Origin: Kitasatospora terrestris
GTDB lineage: Bacteria; Actinomycetota; Actinomycetes; Streptomycetales; Streptomycetaceae
Length of the DNA stretch: 64,000 nt
Direction of reading: 5' to 3'
Assembly (NCBI RefSeq): GCF_039542905.1
Contig: NZ_BAABIS010000001.1
Location: 5,394,001-5,458,000 of the forward strand
Positions within the stretch are counted from its first letter, which is position 1. Each line of letters starts with the position of its first letter. The notes beneath the pieces were generated by a model, which worked only from the letters and a program-made list of their open reading frames with translations, made no database searches and was not told the DNA's origin. Positions 8,812 through 17,740 of this stretch are shown in pieces. The position numbers and the translations under genes are program-made.

Positions 8812-9594
8812 ATGTCGGACGGAAGCAACTCCTCTCGCAAGCAGGCTCCCGCAGGGGGCAAGGGCGGCGGGCCGGCTTCGACCGAATACGACGTCCTGGA
8901 AGGGCGCCTCGGGTACACGCTCGAGCGCGCCCTTCTGGTACGCGCCCTGACCCACCGCTCGTACGCGTACGAGAACGGTGGCCTGCCCACCAACGAGCGC
9001 CTGGAGTTCCTCGGCGACTCGGTGCTGGGCCTCGTGGTGACCGACACCCTCTACCGCCTCCACCCGGAGGTCGCCGAGGGCACGCTCGCCAAGCTCCGTG
9101 CCGCGGTGGTCAATTCCCGCGCGCTCGCGGAGGTCGGCCGCGGCCTGGACCTCGGCTCCTTCATCCGCCTCGGCAAGGGCGAAGAGGGCACCGGCGGCCG
9201 TGACAAGTCGTCGATCCTCGCCGACACCGTCGAGGCCGTGATCGGCGCGGTCTACCTCGACCAGGGCCTGGACGCCGCCACGGTGTTCGTCCACCGCCTG
9301 TTCGACCCGCTGATCGCGGAGTCCGCCCAGCTCGGCGCCGGACTCGACTGGAAGACCAGCCTGCAGGAGCTGACCGCGGCGGTCGGCATCGGCGTGCCCG
9401 AGTACGTGGTCACCGAGACCGGTCCCGACCACGAGAAGACCTTCACCGCCGCCGCCCGGGTGGCCGGCGACGACTACGGCACCGGCAGCGGCCGCTCCAA
9501 GAAGGAAGCGGAGCAGAAGGCCGCCGAGTCCGCGTGGCGGGCGATCAAGGCGAAGTTCGGCGACGACCGGCCCGGTTCGGGCGCAGCCGCCTGA
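8812..9594 (+). CDS. rnc: Ribonuclease III (AbsB homologue)
   Basis: A 260-residue dsRNA endonuclease that processes rRNA and regulatory RNAs. The catalytic signature NERLEFLGDSVLGL is at residues 61-74, with a second acidic cluster DTVEAVIGAVYLDQG about 65 residues on. A dsRNA-binding domain covers the last 70 residues (KTSLQELTAAVG to KKEAEQKAAESAW). In S. coelicolor this gene is absB, a global regulator of antibiotic synthesis. The first 22 residues are a disordered Gly/Ser/Lys extension. It follows rpmF by 20 bases and is followed by mutM. Confidence 0.96.
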   Translation: MSDGSNSSRKQAPAGGKGGGPASTEYDVLEGRLGYTLERALLVRALTHRSYAYENGGLPTNERLEFLGDSVLGLVVTDTLYRLHPEVAEGTLAKLRAAVVNSRALAEVGRGLDLGSFIRLGKGEEGTGGRDKSSILADTVEAVIGAVYLDQGLDAATVFVHRLFDPLIAESAQLGAGLDWKTSLQELTAAVGIGVPEYVVTETGPDHEKTFTAAARVAGDDYGTGSGRSKKEAEQKAAESAWRAIKAKFGDDRPGSGAAA

Positions 9595-9623
9595 GGCCTG
9601 CCGGCCCCACGGGCCGGTGGGCC

Positions 9624-9629
9624 TAGACT
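9624..9629 (+). promoter_or_regulatory. -10 box of a probable leaderless mutM transcript
   Basis: TAGACT ends 6 bases before the GTG of mutM. A start site about 7 bases downstream of the box would coincide with the first base of the start codon, and there is no Shine-Dalgarno sequence. Confidence 0.5.
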
Positions 9630-9635
9630 TGCCGG

Positions 9636-10490
9636 GTGCCTGAGCTTCCCGAGGTCGAGGTGGTGCGGCGCGGTCTGGCCCGCTGGGTCGCCGGCCGCAC
9701 CGTCGCCGACGCCCAAGTCCTCCACCCGCGCGCCGTCCGCCGACAGGGCGGCGGTGCCGACGAGTTCACCGCGATGCTGGCCGGCGCCACCCTCGGCGCC
9801 GCGCAGCGGCGCGGCAAGTACCTCTGGGTGCCGATGGGCAACGGGCTCTCGATGGTCGGCCACCTCGGCATGAGCGGCCAACTGCTGGTGCAGGACGCCG
9901 CGGCGCCCGACGAGATCCACCTGCGGGTGCGGCTGCGCTTCTCCGACGGCGGCCGGGAGCTGCGCTTCGTCGACCAGCGGACCTTCGGCGGCCTCGCCGT
10001 CGAGGAGGCCGAGCCCGACGACCCCGAGCACACCCCGGTCTCCATCGCGCACATCGCCCGCGACCCGCTCGACCCGCGCTTCGACGACGAGGCGTTCGTC
10101 CGCGCGCTGCGGGCCAGGCGCACCACCGTGAAGCGGGCGCTGCTCGACCAGACGCTGATCAGCGGCGTCGGCAACATCTACGCCGACGAGGCGCTCTGGC
10201 GGACGAAGCTGCACTACGACCGGGCGACCGCCACGCTGACCCGGCCGATCGCCCTGCAACTGCTCGGCCACGCACGGGACGTGATGAACGCGGCGCTGGC
10301 GGTCGGCGGCACCAGCTTCGACAGCCTGTACGTGAACGTCAACGGCGAGAGCGGGTACTTCTCGCGCGACCTGGACGCGTACGGGCGGGAGGGCCAGCCG
10401 TGCCGGCGGTGCGGGACGCCGATGCGGCGGGCCGCCTGGATGAACCGGTCGAGCTACTTCTGCCCGCGCTGCCAGCGCCCCCCGCGCTGA
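9636..10490 (+). CDS. mutM: Formamidopyrimidine-DNA glycosylase (Fpg)
   Basis: A 284-residue DNA repair glycosylase/AP lyase that removes 8-oxoguanine and formamidopyrimidines. PELPEVEVVRRGL begins at residue 2; the Pro is the Schiff-base nucleophile and the following Glu the general acid. The Lys of RRGKYLW contacts DNA. The H2TH region contains LISGVGNIYADEALW. A four-Cys zinc finger (CRRCGTPM then FCPRCQ) ends the protein. All catalytic residues are present. The start is GTG without a ribosome site and with a -10 box just upstream. Confidence 0.96.
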   Translation: MPELPEVEVVRRGLARWVAGRTVADAQVLHPRAVRRQGGGADEFTAMLAGATLGAAQRRGKYLWVPMGNGLSMVGHLGMSGQLLVQDAAAPDEIHLRVRLRFSDGGRELRFVDQRTFGGLAVEEAEPDDPEHTPVSIAHIARDPLDPRFDDEAFVRALRARRTTVKRALLDQTLISGVGNIYADEALWRTKLHYDRATATLTRPIALQLLGHARDVMNAALAVGGTSFDSLYVNVNGESGYFSRDLDAYGREGQPCRRCGTPMRRAAWMNRSSYFCPRCQRPPR

Positions 10491-10494
10491 GCCC

Positions 10495-11415
10495 TCACAG
10501 GTGCGGGGCCGCCGACGGCTCCTCCTCGCGGCTGCGGTGGTTCGCGTCCTCCGTCTCGTGCTCGCCGAAGTAGGCGACGCCGACGGCGCTGACGACGGCG
10601 AGCACGAAGCCGAAGGCGGCGAGCCAGCCGAGGCCGGCCCGGGAGGAGTCGCCGAGCCAGATGACGCCGACCGCGCCCGGGACGACGGTCTCGCCGACCA
10701 CCAGGGCGGCGGTCGCGCCGTTCACCGAGCCGATCTGCAGGGCGACGGTGTGCAGGTACATCCCGCCGATGCCGCCCACCAGGATCGCGTACAGCGCCGG
10801 GTCGGAGAGCAGCTGCCCGAGGTGGAAGGGCTCGACGCCGTTCAGGACGCGCACGCCGATGCCGAGCGCGCCGAAGCCGAGGCCGGAGAGCAGACCGGCG
10901 ACGATGGCGCCGCTGCGGCCGAGCCGGCGGACGATCAGGCTGCCGCCGGCGATCAGCACCACGGACATCGCCAGCAGCCACCAGTGGAAGGACATCGGCG
11001 CGTGGTGCCCGCCCTCCGGCCCGGCGGCCACCGCGAGCAGCACCAAGGCACTGCACAGCACCCCGATCGAGACCCACTCCAGCTGCTTCAGCCGCAGGCC
11101 GAGCAGTTTGACGCTGAGCACCGCGGTGATCACCAGGTTGGCGCTGATGATGGTCTGCGACAGGAACAGCGGCAGCAGGCGCGCGGCCAGCGCACCCAGC
11201 CCGAAGCCGATGAAGTCCAGCACCGTGCCGAGGATGAACTCCCAGGTCACCGCCGCCTTGGCGGTGGAGGACAGGCTCGGCCCGCCGTGTTCGGTCGTCG
11301 CGCCGCCGGCGGCGGCCTCCTGCCGGGCCGAGCGGCGGGTGCCGAGGGCTTGCAGGACCGAACCGGTGCCGTAGCAGACGGAGGCGGCGACGGCGGTGAC
11401 AAGGCCGATGATCAA
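10495..11415 (-). CDS. DMT-superfamily integral membrane transporter-like protein
   Basis: A 306-residue membrane protein with about nine hydrophobic segments and positively charged connecting loops, of the EamA/DMT class. The N-terminal helix IIGLVTAVAASVCYGTGSVL and the pseudo-duplicated halves (five plus four helices) fit drug/metabolite exporters. The substrate is unknown. The start is TTG, placed there because CGGAG precedes it by 7 bases. The gene is convergent with mutM, with only 4 bases between stops, and divergent from the TPM-domain gene. Confidence 0.8.
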   Translation of the reverse strand: MIIGLVTAVAASVCYGTGSVLQALGTRRSARQEAAAGGATTEHGGPSLSSTAKAAVTWEFILGTVLDFIGFGLGALAARLLPLFLSQTIISANLVITAVLSVKLLGLRLKQLEWVSIGVLCSALVLLAVAAGPEGGHHAPMSFHWWLLAMSVVLIAGGSLIVRRLGRSGAIVAGLLSGLGFGALGIGVRVLNGVEPFHLGQLLSDPALYAILVGGIGGMYLHTVALQIGSVNGATAALVVGETVVPGAVGVIWLGDSSRAGLGWLAAFGFVLAVVSAVGVAYFGEHETEDANHRSREEEPSAAPHL

Positions 11416-11584
11416 GGACTGGCTCCGGTTCCGAGCATGGTGACGCGTGGGCAGGCACCACTATGCCCGGTGCCGGAGGGCCCCGGCATCGTCCGCTCGA
11501 CGGGGACCGACCCCGCCTGGCGGAGGACGCGGAAGGGGGAGTGTCTCCACCTGAGGTAGCGCGGGGTCCGGTCGTCGGGCCGAG

Positions 11585-11590
11585 TACCGT
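11585..11590 (+). promoter_or_regulatory. -10 box of a probable leaderless transcript
   Basis: TACCGT ends 7 bases before the ATG at 11598. GAGG lies only one base from the ATG, too close to serve as a ribosome site, which supports leaderless translation. Confidence 0.45.
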
Positions 11591-11597
11591 TCGAGGT

Positions 11598-12965
11598 ATG
11601 AGAACCGCGATCGCGCGTCCCCGGGCCGCCGTACCCGCCGCCCTGCTGGCGGCGCTGCTCGGGTTGCTGCTGCTGCTCGCCGCCGGACCGGCCCGGGCGG
11701 CCGGCGGGGTCGACGCGGCGTCCGCCGCCCTGAAGCAGACGCAGGTCTACGTCGACCCGGCGATGACCGGCCGCTTCTCCGAGGCGCAGGCGGCCGACCT
11801 GGCGAAGAAGCTGGAGAAGGCGGACAAGCCGATCTTCGTGATGGTGGTGCCCGCGACCCCCGAGTACCCGGCGGCGACGATCGCCGGTGACATCCGGGCC
11901 GAGGTCGGGGTGGTCGGCGTGTACGCGATCTGGCGCGGCGACCAGTTCAAGGCGTTCTCCGACCGGAAGGCGCTGCCCCCGGCGTCCGCCGACCGGATCG
12001 CGGGCGCGGCCTTCCGGGCCCACCCGAACGACATCGGCGCCACCGTGAACGACTTCGTCGACCAGGCGATCCCGCAGACCAAGGGGAGCGGAGTGAGCGG
12101 CGGGGGCGTCTCGGCCGCCGCGATCGTCGTCCCGGTGGCGCTGCTGGCACTGGTCGGCGGCGGCGGGTTCCTGCTGCTGCGGCGGTCGAAGAAGCGCAAG
12201 GCCGAGCAGGCCCGGGCCGAGCTGGCGCAGCTGCGCACCGTGGTGGACGAGGACATCACCGCCTTCGGCGAGGAGCTCGACCGGCTGGACTTCCACCCCG
12301 GCGCCGCCGACGCGGACGACGCCCAGCGCGCCGACTACACGCACGCCCTGGACTCGTACGAGCGGGCCAAGCGGATCATGGAGCAGGCGAAGGCGCCGGC
12401 GGAGGTCCGGCCGGTCACCGAGGCGCTGGAGGACGGGCGCTTCGCACTGGCGACGCTGGCCGCCCGGCGGGAGAAGCTGCCGCTGCCGGAGCGCCGGGTG
12501 CCGTGCTTCTTCGACCCGCGGCACGGGCCGTCGGTGCAGGACGTGGACTACGCCCCGGCGGGCGGCGCCGCGCGGACCGTCCCGGCGTGCGCGGCCGACG
12601 CGGCCCGGCTGGAGAGCGGGCGGGCGCCGGACGTCCGGACGGTCGACACCGAGTACGGCCGTCAGCCGTACTGGAACGCCGGCCCGGCCTACAGCCCGTG
12701 GGCGGGCGGCTACTTCGGCGGCGGGATGCTGCCCGGCCTGCTGGTGGGGACCGTGCTCGGCTCGGCGCTGGCCAGCCCCGGCTACGCCTACGCGGCCGGG
12801 GTGGACCCCAACGGCGGGGCGGACGCGGGCGAGTACTCCGGCGCCGAGTTCGACTCCGGCGACTTCGGCGGGTTCGACGGCGGGTCGGACGGCGGCTTCG
12901 GCGGCGGGGACTTCGGCGGCGGCGGCGACTTCGGCGGTGGGGGAGACTTCGGCGGTGGCTTCTGA
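11598..12965 (+). CDS. Secreted/membrane TPM-domain protein with Gly-rich tail
   Basis: A 455-residue protein. A signal peptide with a long hydrophobic core covers about residues 8-36, ending ARA-A. A TPM (TLP18.3/Psb32)-type domain follows at about 45-165. A transmembrane helix (SAAAIVVPVALLALVGGGGF, about 172-193) with an RRSKKRK stop-transfer comes next, then a cytoplasmic helical region of 120 residues. The tail is Tyr/Gly-rich and ends in repeats of GGGDFGG. TPM proteins elsewhere are phosphatase-like or quality-control membrane proteins; the role here is unknown. The GC-rich repeats at 12880-12960 could expand or contract. Confidence 0.8.
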   Translation: MRTAIARPRAAVPAALLAALLGLLLLLAAGPARAAGGVDAASAALKQTQVYVDPAMTGRFSEAQAADLAKKLEKADKPIFVMVVPATPEYPAATIAGDIRAEVGVVGVYAIWRGDQFKAFSDRKALPPASADRIAGAAFRAHPNDIGATVNDFVDQAIPQTKGSGVSGGGVSAAAIVVPVALLALVGGGGFLLLRRSKKRKAEQARAELAQLRTVVDEDITAFGEELDRLDFHPGAADADDAQRADYTHALDSYERAKRIMEQAKAPAEVRPVTEALEDGRFALATLAARREKLPLPERRVPCFFDPRHGPSVQDVDYAPAGGAARTVPACAADAARLESGRAPDVRTVDTEYGRQPYWNAGPAYSPWAGGYFGGGMLPGLLVGTVLGSALASPGYAYAAGVDPNGGADAGEYSGAEFDSGDFGGFDGGSDGGFGGGDFGGGGDFGGGGDFGGGF

Positions 12966-13059
12966 CCGTCGCGCGGTGTGCGAAGGGTCGGTGGGGGTCG
13001 GTGGAAGGCCGGTGAAGCCCGCTCCGTTCGGGCACTGGATGCCCGACCATGGGGGACAC

Positions 13060-13353
13060 ATGCAAGGTCACGACGGCCTGCGGCCGGTCCGCGCCACCAT
13101 CTGGGTGCGCGGCCGGGTGCAGGAGGTCGGTTTCCGCTGGTGGACCAGGGCCCGGGCGTTGGAGATCGGGCTGACCGGTTACACCGCCAACCTCGGCGAC
13201 GGCCGGGTGCAGGTGGTGGCGGAAGGGCTGCACGGCGAGTGCGAGCGACTGCTCGCCGCGCTGCGCGGCCCGGACACTCCGGGTGAGGTCACCGGCGTGA
13301 CCGAGATCTGGTCGGCCACCGGGGACGGGTACGACGGCTTCGTGATCCGATGA
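13060..13353 (+). CDS. acyP: Acylphosphatase
   Basis: A 97-residue protein with the acylphosphatase fold. GRVQEVGFRWW contains the phosphate-binding Arg (residue 26), and GYTANLGDGRVQVVAEG supplies the catalytic Asn (residue 44). Hydrolyses acyl phosphates such as acetyl phosphate and 1,3-bisphosphoglycerate. The ATG at 13060 is preceded by GGGGGA and gives the family length; the open frame upstream has no family similarity. A hairpin follows directly. Confidence 0.93.
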   Translation: MQGHDGLRPVRATIWVRGRVQEVGFRWWTRARALEIGLTGYTANLGDGRVQVVAEGLHGECERLLAALRGPDTPGEVTGVTEIWSATGDGYDGFVIR

Positions 13354-13360
13354 GCACACC

Positions 13361-13396
13361 GCAGTTGCCGGTAGGAGGAGAGCCTCCGGCAACTGC
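13361..13396 (+). terminator. 11-bp inverted repeat after acyP
   Basis: GCAGTTGCCGG (13361-13371) and CCGGCAACTGC (13386-13396) are perfect complements around a 14-base loop. There is no T-run, as is common for streptomycete terminators. It begins 8 bases after the acyP stop. Confidence 0.55.
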
Positions 13397-13527
13397 CGGT
13401 GTCATACGGTTGCCTTCTGGGCGGACTCGTGGTTGACTCCGCAGCGTAGTGATCCTTTGACCCCTACCCGTGGCGTGCCCATCCCGCCATGCAGGTGACA
13501 GGGGCGCGGTAGCGTGCGGTGATCGTG

Positions 13528-13556
13528 TTGACCCGTAGGGTCTTTGGTGAGACGCT
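13528..13556 (+). promoter_or_regulatory. Candidate promoter in the 338-bp gap before the small coiled-coil gene
   Basis: TTGACC (13528-13533) and GACGCT (13551-13556) have a 17-base spacer. It would give a leader of about 170 bases for the gene at 13735. The rest of the gap (13397-13734) shows no gene; the only other features are two more TTGAC-like boxes near 13432 and 13458 without convincing -10 partners. Confidence 0.4.
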
Positions 13557-13734
13557 GGAAGCCCGCGCACAGGTCTGCGTTTATGTCGACGGGGCCGTAC
13601 CGAATGGGCCCAGCTCATCCCGGTCGCCCCGCAGTGCCCAGCCAGCACGTCCGACGGCGTGGACGCGTGCGCACCCTTCCCCCAAGACCCATACCGTACA
13701 CGGTTCGGTCACTCAGCGTGGAGGACCATACATC

Positions 13735-13938
13735 ATGGCAAAGGCGCTTCTCGGGTACGTCGGCGGCCCCGACCCGCGAATGCTCTCCGAGATGCGACGG
13801 CTGCAGCAGCGCGTCCTGGACCTGGAGAACGAGCTCATCAAGCTCCAGGCCGAGAACGACGCTCTCACCGCTGTCGCTGACGAGCACTCGCTGCTCAACA
13901 GCATCGACCTGGACCAGCGGGAGCCGGCCCTCACCTGA
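13735..13938 (+). CDS. Small conserved coiled-coil protein
   Basis: A 67-residue protein starting MAKALLGYVGGPDPRML. Residues about 15-48 (RRLQQRVLDLENELIKLQAEN) form a clear leucine-heptad coiled coil, and the C-terminus is acidic. GGAGGA precedes the ATG by 8 bases, so it is well translated. It has its own leader and a perfect terminator behind it, so it is a single-gene unit between acyP and smc. I recognise it only as a conserved streptomycete small protein; dimerisation or partner binding is inferred from the coiled coil. Confidence 0.75.
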   Translation: MAKALLGYVGGPDPRMLSEMRRLQQRVLDLENELIKLQAENDALTAVADEHSLLNSIDLDQREPALT

Positions 13939-14002
13939 TACTGCGATCTCTCGGATCGACGCTGTTGTGCACTCAGCCTCCCCACAAGGGACGGCAGCAT
14001 GC

Positions 14003-14028
14003 AAGGGACGTCCTGGCCGACGTCCCTT
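14003..14028 (+). terminator. Perfect 10-bp hairpin
   Basis: AAGGGACGTC and GACGTCCCTT pair perfectly around the loop CTGGCC, followed by CGTCGTG. It lies 64 bases after the small coiled-coil gene. Confidence 0.7.
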
Positions 14029-14166
14029 CGTCGTGTCCGGGACACCTTTGCCGTGAGGCTGCCCGGCCCCCGGCGTGGTGAAACCACCTCCTCGACCTCC
14101 GGTGCGCACCTGTCCGGATACAGTCGCCAGCGGTAGACCCGGCGGCCCGGCGAGGAGGACGGACAC

Positions 14167-17100
14167 GTGCACCTGAAGAGCCTGACCCTGCGCGGGTTCA
14201 AGTCCTTCGCCTCGGCCACCACGCTGCGCTTCGAGCCGGGCATCACCTGCGTGGTCGGCCCCAACGGCTCCGGCAAGTCCAACGTCGTCGACGCGCTCTC
14301 CTGGGTCATGGGCGAGCAGGGCGCCAAGTCCCTGCGCGGCGGCAAGATGGAGGACGTCATCTTCGCCGGGACCAGCGGCCGCGCGCCGCTCGGCCGTGCC
14401 GAGGTCAGCCTCACCATCGACAACACCGACGGCGCGCTGCCCATCGACTACACCGAAGTCACCATCACCCGGACGATGTTCCGCAACGGCGGCAGCGAGT
14501 ACGCGCTCAACGGCAACGTCTGCCGGCTGCTCGACATCCAGGAACTGCTCTCCGACTCCGGCATCGGCCGCGAGATGCACGTCATCGTCGGCCAGGGGCA
14601 GCTCGACTCCGTGCTGCACGCCGACCCGATGGGCCGCCGGGCCTTCATCGAGGAGGCGGCCGGCGTCCTCAAGCACCGCAAGCGCAAGGAGAAGGCGCTG
14701 CGGAAGCTCGACGCGATGCAGGGCAACCTCAACCGCGTCCAGGACCTGGTCGCCGAGCTGCGCCGACAGCTCGGGCCGCTGGGCCGCCAGGCGAAGATCG
14801 CCCGGCGCGCGGCCGGCATCCAGGCCGAGCTGCGGGACGCCCGCCTGCGCCTGCTCGCCGACGACCTGCTGAGCCTGCGCCGGGCCGTGGAGGTTGAGGT
14901 CGCCGACGAACTGGCGCTGAAGCTGCGCCGCTCGACCGTGGAGCAGGAGCTGGCCCGGGCCGTCCAGCGGGAAGCCGTACTGGAGGCCCAGGTCGAGCAG
15001 CTCGGCCCGCAGTTGGAGGCCGCCCGGCAGACCTGGTACCGGCTGTCCTCGCTCGGGGAGCGGACCCGCGGCACGATCGGGCTGGCCGAGGCCCGGGTCC
15101 GGTCCGCGGTCGGCGCCGGGCAGGCCGAGGACCGGCGCGGGCGCGACCCGGAAGACCTGGAACGGGAGGCCGGGCGCGTCCGGGAGGAGGAGGCCGCGCT
15201 GGCCGAGGCGCTGGAGGAGGCCCGGTACGCGCTGGCCGAGGCGGTCGAGTCGCGCGGCGAGCTGGAGCGCGGACTGGCCGCGGAGGAGGGCCGGCTGAAG
15301 GCGGCCGCCCGGGCCATCGCCGAGCGCCGGGAGGGCCTCGCCCGCCTGCAGGGACGGGCGGCCGCGGCACGCTCCGGGGCGGCCGCCGCCGAGGCCGAGA
15401 CCGGACGGCTGGCCGCCGCCCGTGACGAGGCCGTCGAGCGCGCCGAGAAGGCCGAGGCCGAGTACCGCGCCCTGCGCGAGGAGGCCGAAGGGCTGGACGC
15501 CGGCGACGAGCAGCTGGAGGCGGCGTACGAGGCCGCGCGGGCGGCGCTGGCCGAGCTCGAACGGGAGCTGGGCGACGTCCGGGACGCCGGCGCCGCCGCG
15601 GAGCGGGAACGCGCCGGACTGGCGGCGCGGCACGAGACGCTGGCGCTCGGGCTGCGCCGCAAGGACGGCAGCGGAGCGCTGCTGAACGGCCCGGACCGGC
15701 CCGGCGGCGTGCTGGGCGCGGCGGCGGAGCTGCTGGTGGTCGAGCCCGGGTACGAGGTCGCCGTCGCGGCCGCGCTCGGCGCGGCGGCGGACGCGGTGGC
15801 GGTGGACGGGGTAGGGGCCGCCGTCGAGGCCCTGCGCCTGCTGCGCGAGCAGGACGCGGGCCGGGCGGCGCTGCTCGTCGCCGGGCCGGCCGCGCGGGTC
15901 CCCGCGCCCCCGGCGGGACGCGGAGTCGGCGACCTGGTCTCCGGTCCGGCGGAGGTCGTGGCCGCGGCACGGGCCCTGCTGACGGGTGCCGTGGTCGCCG
16001 AGGACCTGGCCGCGGCGGCGGCACTGGTGGCGGCGCAGCCGGAGCTGACGGCGGTGACCCGGGGCGGGGACGTGCTGTCGGCGACCTTCGCGCAGGGCGG
16101 CGCGGCGGGGGCGCCCAGCCTGCTGGAGACCCAGGCGGCGGTCGCCGACGCGGCCCGGAAGATCGACGAACTGGACGTGCGGTGCCGGGAGTTGGCCTCT
16201 CAGCTGGACGGCTGCAAGGAACGCAGGCGGGAACTGGCCGCCGAGGTCGAGGCGGTGGAGGCCGAGCGGCGGCGCGGGGAGAAGGAGCGCGCGCAGCTGG
16301 CCGGCGCGCTGGGCCGTTCGGGTGGTCAGGCGCGCGCGGCGGCCGGTGAGGCGGAGCGGCTGGCGGCGGCGGTCGCCAAGGCGGAGCAGGGGCTGACCGA
16401 GGCCCGCGAGGCGGCCGAGGAGCTGGCCGAACGGCTGCTGGTTGCGGAGGAGCTGGCGGAGTCCGGCGAGGACGAGCCGGACGGCGCCGAGCGCGACCGG
16501 CTGGCGGCGGCCGGGTCGGCGGCGCGGCAGGCGGAGATGGAGGCGCGGCTGGCGGTCCGGACCCACGAGGAGCGGGTCCGCGGGCTGGCGGGCCGCGCCG
16601 ACCAGCTGGACCGGGCGGCGCGCGGCGAGCGGGAGGCGCGGGCGCGGGCGGCCGAGCGGCGCGAGCGGGCCCGCCGGGAGGCGGCGGTGGCGTCGGCGGT
16701 GGCGTCCGGTGCGCGGCAGCTGCTGGGCCGGCTGGAGGAGGCGCTGACCGCCGCGGAGGCCGAGCGAGCCGAGGTGGAGCAGCTGCGGACCGAGCGGGAG
16801 GCCGAGCTGCGTTCCTTCCGCGAGCACGGCCGCGAGCTGAAGGCGGAGCTCGACAAACTGGTCGACGCGAGCCACCGAGACGAGGTGCTGCGGGCCGAGA
16901 AGCGGCTGCGGATCGAGCAGTTGGAGACGCGGGCGCTGGAGGAGTTCGGCATCGAGGGCGGCGAACTGCTCGGCACGTACGGCCCGGACACCCTGGTGCC
17001 GCCGCCCGTCCCGGAGGAGGGCGAGGAGCCGGGCGAGCCCCGGCCGTACGTCCGCGCCGAGCAGGAGAAGCGGCTGAAGGCGGCCGAGCGGGCGTACCAG

Positions 17101-17727
17101 CAGCTGGGCAAGGTCAACCCGCTGGCGCTGGAGGAGTTCGCGGCGCTGGAGGAACGCCACCGCTTCCTCGGGGAGCAGCTGGACGACCTGAAGAAGAGCC
17201 GGCGCGACCTGATGGACATCGTGAAGGACGTCGACGCCCGGGTCGAGCAGCTGTTCACGGCCGCGTACCACGACACGGCGGCGCAGTTCGAGGGCGTCTT
17301 CTCGCGGCTGTTCCCGGGCGGCGAGGGCCGGCTGGTGCTGACCGACCCGGAGAACATGCTGACCACCGGCGTGGAGGTGGAGGCGCGGCCGCCGGGCAAG
17401 AAGGTGAAGCGGCTGTCGCTGCTGTCCGGCGGCGAGCGCTCGCTGACCGCGGTGGCGATGCTGGTGTCGATCTTCAAGGCGCGTCCCAGCCCGTTCTACG
17501 TGATGGACGAGGTGGAGGCGGCGCTGGACGAGACCAACCTGCGCCGACTGATCGCGATCATGGAGGAGCTGCGGGAGAGCTCCCAGCTGATCGTGATCAC
17601 CCACCAGAAGCTGACCATGGAGTCCGCGGACGCCCTCTACGGCGTGACCATGAAGGGGGACGGCATCTCCCAGGTGATCAGCCAGCGGCTCCGCGAGGAG
17701 CACAAGGAACGCAAGACCCCTACGTGA
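14167..17727 (+). CDS. smc: Chromosome segregation/condensation ATPase SMC
   Basis: A 1186-residue SMC protein. The N-terminal ATPase half has Walker A GPNGSGKS at residues 31-38. Two long coiled-coil arms flank a hinge of small hydrophobic residues at roughly 510-650. The C-terminal half carries the ABC signature LSGGERSLTA near 1087 and the Walker B/D-loop DEVEAALDETN near 1113. It acts with ScpAB in nucleoid condensation and segregation. The GTG at 14167 follows GAGGAGGA. The ftsY gene starts 13 bases after the stop, a conserved arrangement. Confidence 0.98.
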   Translation: MHLKSLTLRGFKSFASATTLRFEPGITCVVGPNGSGKSNVVDALSWVMGEQGAKSLRGGKMEDVIFAGTSGRAPLGRAEVSLTIDNTDGALPIDYTEVTITRTMFRNGGSEYALNGNVCRLLDIQELLSDSGIGREMHVIVGQGQLDSVLHADPMGRRAFIEEAAGVLKHRKRKEKALRKLDAMQGNLNRVQDLVAELRRQLGPLGRQAKIARRAAGIQAELRDARLRLLADDLLSLRRAVEVEVADELALKLRRSTVEQELARAVQREAVLEAQVEQLGPQLEAARQTWYRLSSLGERTRGTIGLAEARVRSAVGAGQAEDRRGRDPEDLEREAGRVREEEAALAEALEEARYALAEAVESRGELERGLAAEEGRLKAAARAIAERREGLARLQGRAAAARSGAAAAEAETGRLAAARDEAVERAEKAEAEYRALREEAEGLDAGDEQLEAAYEAARAALAELERELGDVRDAGAAAERERAGLAARHETLALGLRRKDGSGALLNGPDRPGGVLGAAAELLVVEPGYEVAVAAALGAAADAVAVDGVGAAVEALRLLREQDAGRAALLVAGPAARVPAPPAGRGVGDLVSGPAEVVAAARALLTGAVVAEDLAAAAALVAAQPELTAVTRGGDVLSATFAQGGAAGAPSLLETQAAVADAARKIDELDVRCRELASQLDGCKERRRELAAEVEAVEAERRRGEKERAQLAGALGRSGGQARAAAGEAERLAAAVAKAEQGLTEAREAAEELAERLLVAEELAESGEDEPDGAERDRLAAAGSAARQAEMEARLAVRTHEERVRGLAGRADQLDRAARGEREARARAAERRERARREAAVASAVASGARQLLGRLEEALTAAEAERAEVEQLRTEREAELRSFREHGRELKAELDKLVDASHRDEVLRAEKRLRIEQLETRALEEFGIEGGELLGTYGPDTLVPPPVPEEGEEPGEPRPYVRAEQEKRLKAAERAYQQLGKVNPLALEEFAALEERHRFLGEQLDDLKKSRRDLMDIVKDVDARVEQLFTAAYHDTAAQFEGVFSRLFPGGEGRLVLTDPENMLTTGVEVEARPPGKKVKRLSLLSGGERSLTAVAMLVSIFKARPSPFYVMDEVEAALDETNLRRLIAIMEELRESSQLIVITHQKLTMESADALYGVTMKGDGISQVISQRLREEHKERKTPT

Positions 17728-17740
17728 TACTGGACGGGTT